Origin: an uncultured Bacteroidales bacterium | GTDB taxonomy: Bacteria; Bacteroidota; Bacteroidia; Bacteroidales; Paludibacteraceae | Direction of reading: 5' to 3' | DNA length: 64,000 bases | Assembly (NCBI GenBank): GCA_946411385.1 | Contig: CAMKDV010000002.1 | Span: forward strand, 179,183 to 243,182 | Part shown: positions 63,089 through 64,000 of the stretch, piece after piece | Position numbering within the stretch: the first letter of the stretch is position 1 | Layout of the letters: every line of letters begins with the position of its first letter | The notes under the pieces: model-generated | Database searches by the model: none | Told to the model about the DNA's origin: nothing | Seen by the model: only the letters and a program-made list of their open reading frames with translations | Program-made: the position numbers and the translations under genes

Positions 63089-63616
63089 TTAGTCGTTCAA
63101 CCGCTCACGCAGTTCGCGAAGCGCCAAGGTGATATGCACCTCAACAGTCTTTTCGCTGATGCCCAGAGCGGCGGCAATTTCTTTGTTCGGCTTGTGTTCG
63201 TATCGGCTCATGATGAAAACTTTCTTTCGCATAGGAGGCATATTCTCCACCAACTGCTTCAGATAAGTCTCAAGCGAATGGGCGTCCTGACGGTTCTCTT
63301 GCTCAGAGCTGAGCTCCGAACCGTGCTGGAGCACGTATTCCTGATAGACATACTTCACCATCTCGTGCTCGCAATAGTTCAGGAAGATATTCTTGGCTGT
63401 AGAGAACAGATAGCCCAACGCCGCCTGCTTGTCATCAAGACTATCCCAATGCTCCCACAGACGCATAAATGTAGTCTGTATGACTTCCTCCGCCAGCCAT
63501 GTGTCGCCGCCCGACAGACGCATAGCAAAACTATATATACGACGGCTGTATGTGTCGTATAACTGCTCAAACTCCCGCTTACGTATTGCGGTTTTATGGT
63601 TACTGAATAATCCCAT
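63089..63616 (-). CDS. ECF-type RNA polymerase sigma factor
   Basis: The ATG at 63616 gives 175 residues; an upstream in-frame TTG start is rejected. Region 2 is YDTYSRRIYSFAMRLSGGDTWLAEEVIQTTFMRLWEHW, and region 4 is the helix-turn-helix NKEIAAALGISEKTVEVHITLALREL. It is the Bacteroidota FecI-like form paired with the FecR protein. It should direct transcription of the downstream SusC/SusD-type genes when the substrate is sensed. Confidence 0.94.
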   Translation of the reverse strand: MGLFSNHKTAIRKREFEQLYDTYSRRIYSFAMRLSGGDTWLAEEVIQTTFMRLWEHWDSLDDKQAALGYLFSTAKNIFLNYCEHEMVKYVYQEYVLQHGSELSSEQENRQDAHSLETYLKQLVENMPPMRKKVFIMSRYEHKPNKEIAAALGISEKTVEVHITLALRELRERLND

Positions 63617-63707
63617 GTTGAATAAACCGGTATGTTTTTCTTTGGTAACTCTATTATTAGGACAGTTCAAAACGGACTATCCCCTAATCAATATGCAAAA
63701 AATTGTG

Positions 63708-63739
63708 CAAAAATACAATTTTGTTTGGAAAAAAGCAAG
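63708..63739 (-). promoter_or_regulatory. Promoter of the ECF sigma operon
   Basis: On the minus strand CTTG (63739-63736), 20 bases, TATTTTTG (63715-63708). This looks like a housekeeping promoter, so the sigma/anti-sigma pair would be made constitutively at low level. Confidence 0.65.
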
Positions 63740-63886
63740 AGGAATGCAAAGATTTTTGCAAATATGGCAAGGAAAAATGAAAAATTTAACAGAAAGACCC
63801 AATTGTAGCCCCAAACAGCCTATGGCACGGTTTGCGTCGGGGCCCCCAATAGTTGCGATGGTCGTAGGTAGACCGCCACAAAACAA

Positions 63887-63915
63887 GAGAGCCCGAGGAG
63901 AATCCTCGAGCTCTC
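63887..63915 (-). terminator. Terminator after the 5S rRNA gene
   Basis: GAGAGCCCGAGGA and TCCTCGAGCTCTC pair (one mismatch) around a three-base loop. On the minus strand TTGTTTTG follows. It marks the end of the rRNA operon. Confidence 0.75.
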
Positions 63916-63919
63916 GAAA

Positions 63920-64000
63920 GTGGCGGCTACCTACTCTCCCACAACACGCAGTACCATCGGCGTTGCTGAGCTTAACGACCCTGTTCGGAATGGGAAGGGG
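63920..64000 (-). rRNA. rrf: 5S ribosomal RNA, partial (3' part)
   Basis: The minus strand carries typical 5S features: CCATTCCGAACA, GTTAAGCTC, GCCGATGGTACTGC and GGGAGAGTAGGTAGCCGCC at the 3' end. The 5' part lies beyond the right edge. The exact 3' end is uncertain by a few bases. Confidence 0.9.

Noticed and set aside
63677..63886. Minus-strand frame of 69 codons before the ECF sigma gene
   Set aside because: It spans the promoter region between the rRNA terminator and the sigma gene and has no start context or recognisable domain.

Overview
The window is a piece of a Bacteroidales (Bacteroidota) chromosome; I cannot name the family or genus. The evidence is ten Bacteroidota-type promoters (TTTG or TTG, exactly 20 bases, TAnnTTTG), lack of Shine-Dalgarno sequences, a SusC/SusD pair with its own ECF sigma and FecR-type anti-sigma, lipoproteins, secreted proteins with type IX-like C-terminal tails, and Bacteroidota-specific families such as DUF3127 and DUF4248. 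It is mostly ordinary chromosome with two accessory stretches, and ends at the right in a partial 5S rRNA gene.

Region 1 (1-32.2 kb) is largely housekeeping. It holds a truncated PKD-type secreted protein, a decayed secretion-tail fragment, a TPR/propeller protein with a dCMP deaminase, murein peptide ligase Mpl with a lipoprotein, 5-formyl-THF cyclo-ligase, a ddl / polyprenyl synthase / unknown operon, TypA behind a secreted coiled-coil protein, a PKD lipoprotein / glycogen synthase / potABCD operon, a large TPR protein with an outer-membrane barrel, and a pgk / DUF3127 / phosphoesterase / rpe / ComEC operon. Many spacers carry short tandem repeats whose unit differs from place to place.

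Region 2 (32.2-38.1 kb) begins with a hemerythrin-LuxR fusion regulator, followed by an accessory island of about ten small minus-strand genes. These include a sigma-like protein, an HNH protein, a DUF4248 protein and several unknowns, with dispersed phased A-tract repeats among them. No integrase is visible. Two minus-strand terminators separate the island from tatAC.

Region 3 (38.2-63.7 kb) is transcribed leftward. It starts with ECF sigma and FecR genes and continues through two related beta-helix proteins with a 44-residue peptide between them, a lipoprotein, SusC and SusD. Next come another beta-helix protein, a HAD hydrolase, a nuclease-like/beta-helix fusion, a GH65 enzyme, a Gfo/Idh/MocA protein, a glycerophosphodiesterase, an organophosphate antiporter and a double esterase, then tatA and tatC. 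I read it as a polysaccharide-utilization-type locus. The mix of GH65, GDPD, antiporter and esterase suggests a glycosylated glycerophosphate polymer such as teichoic acid as substrate; this is an inference.
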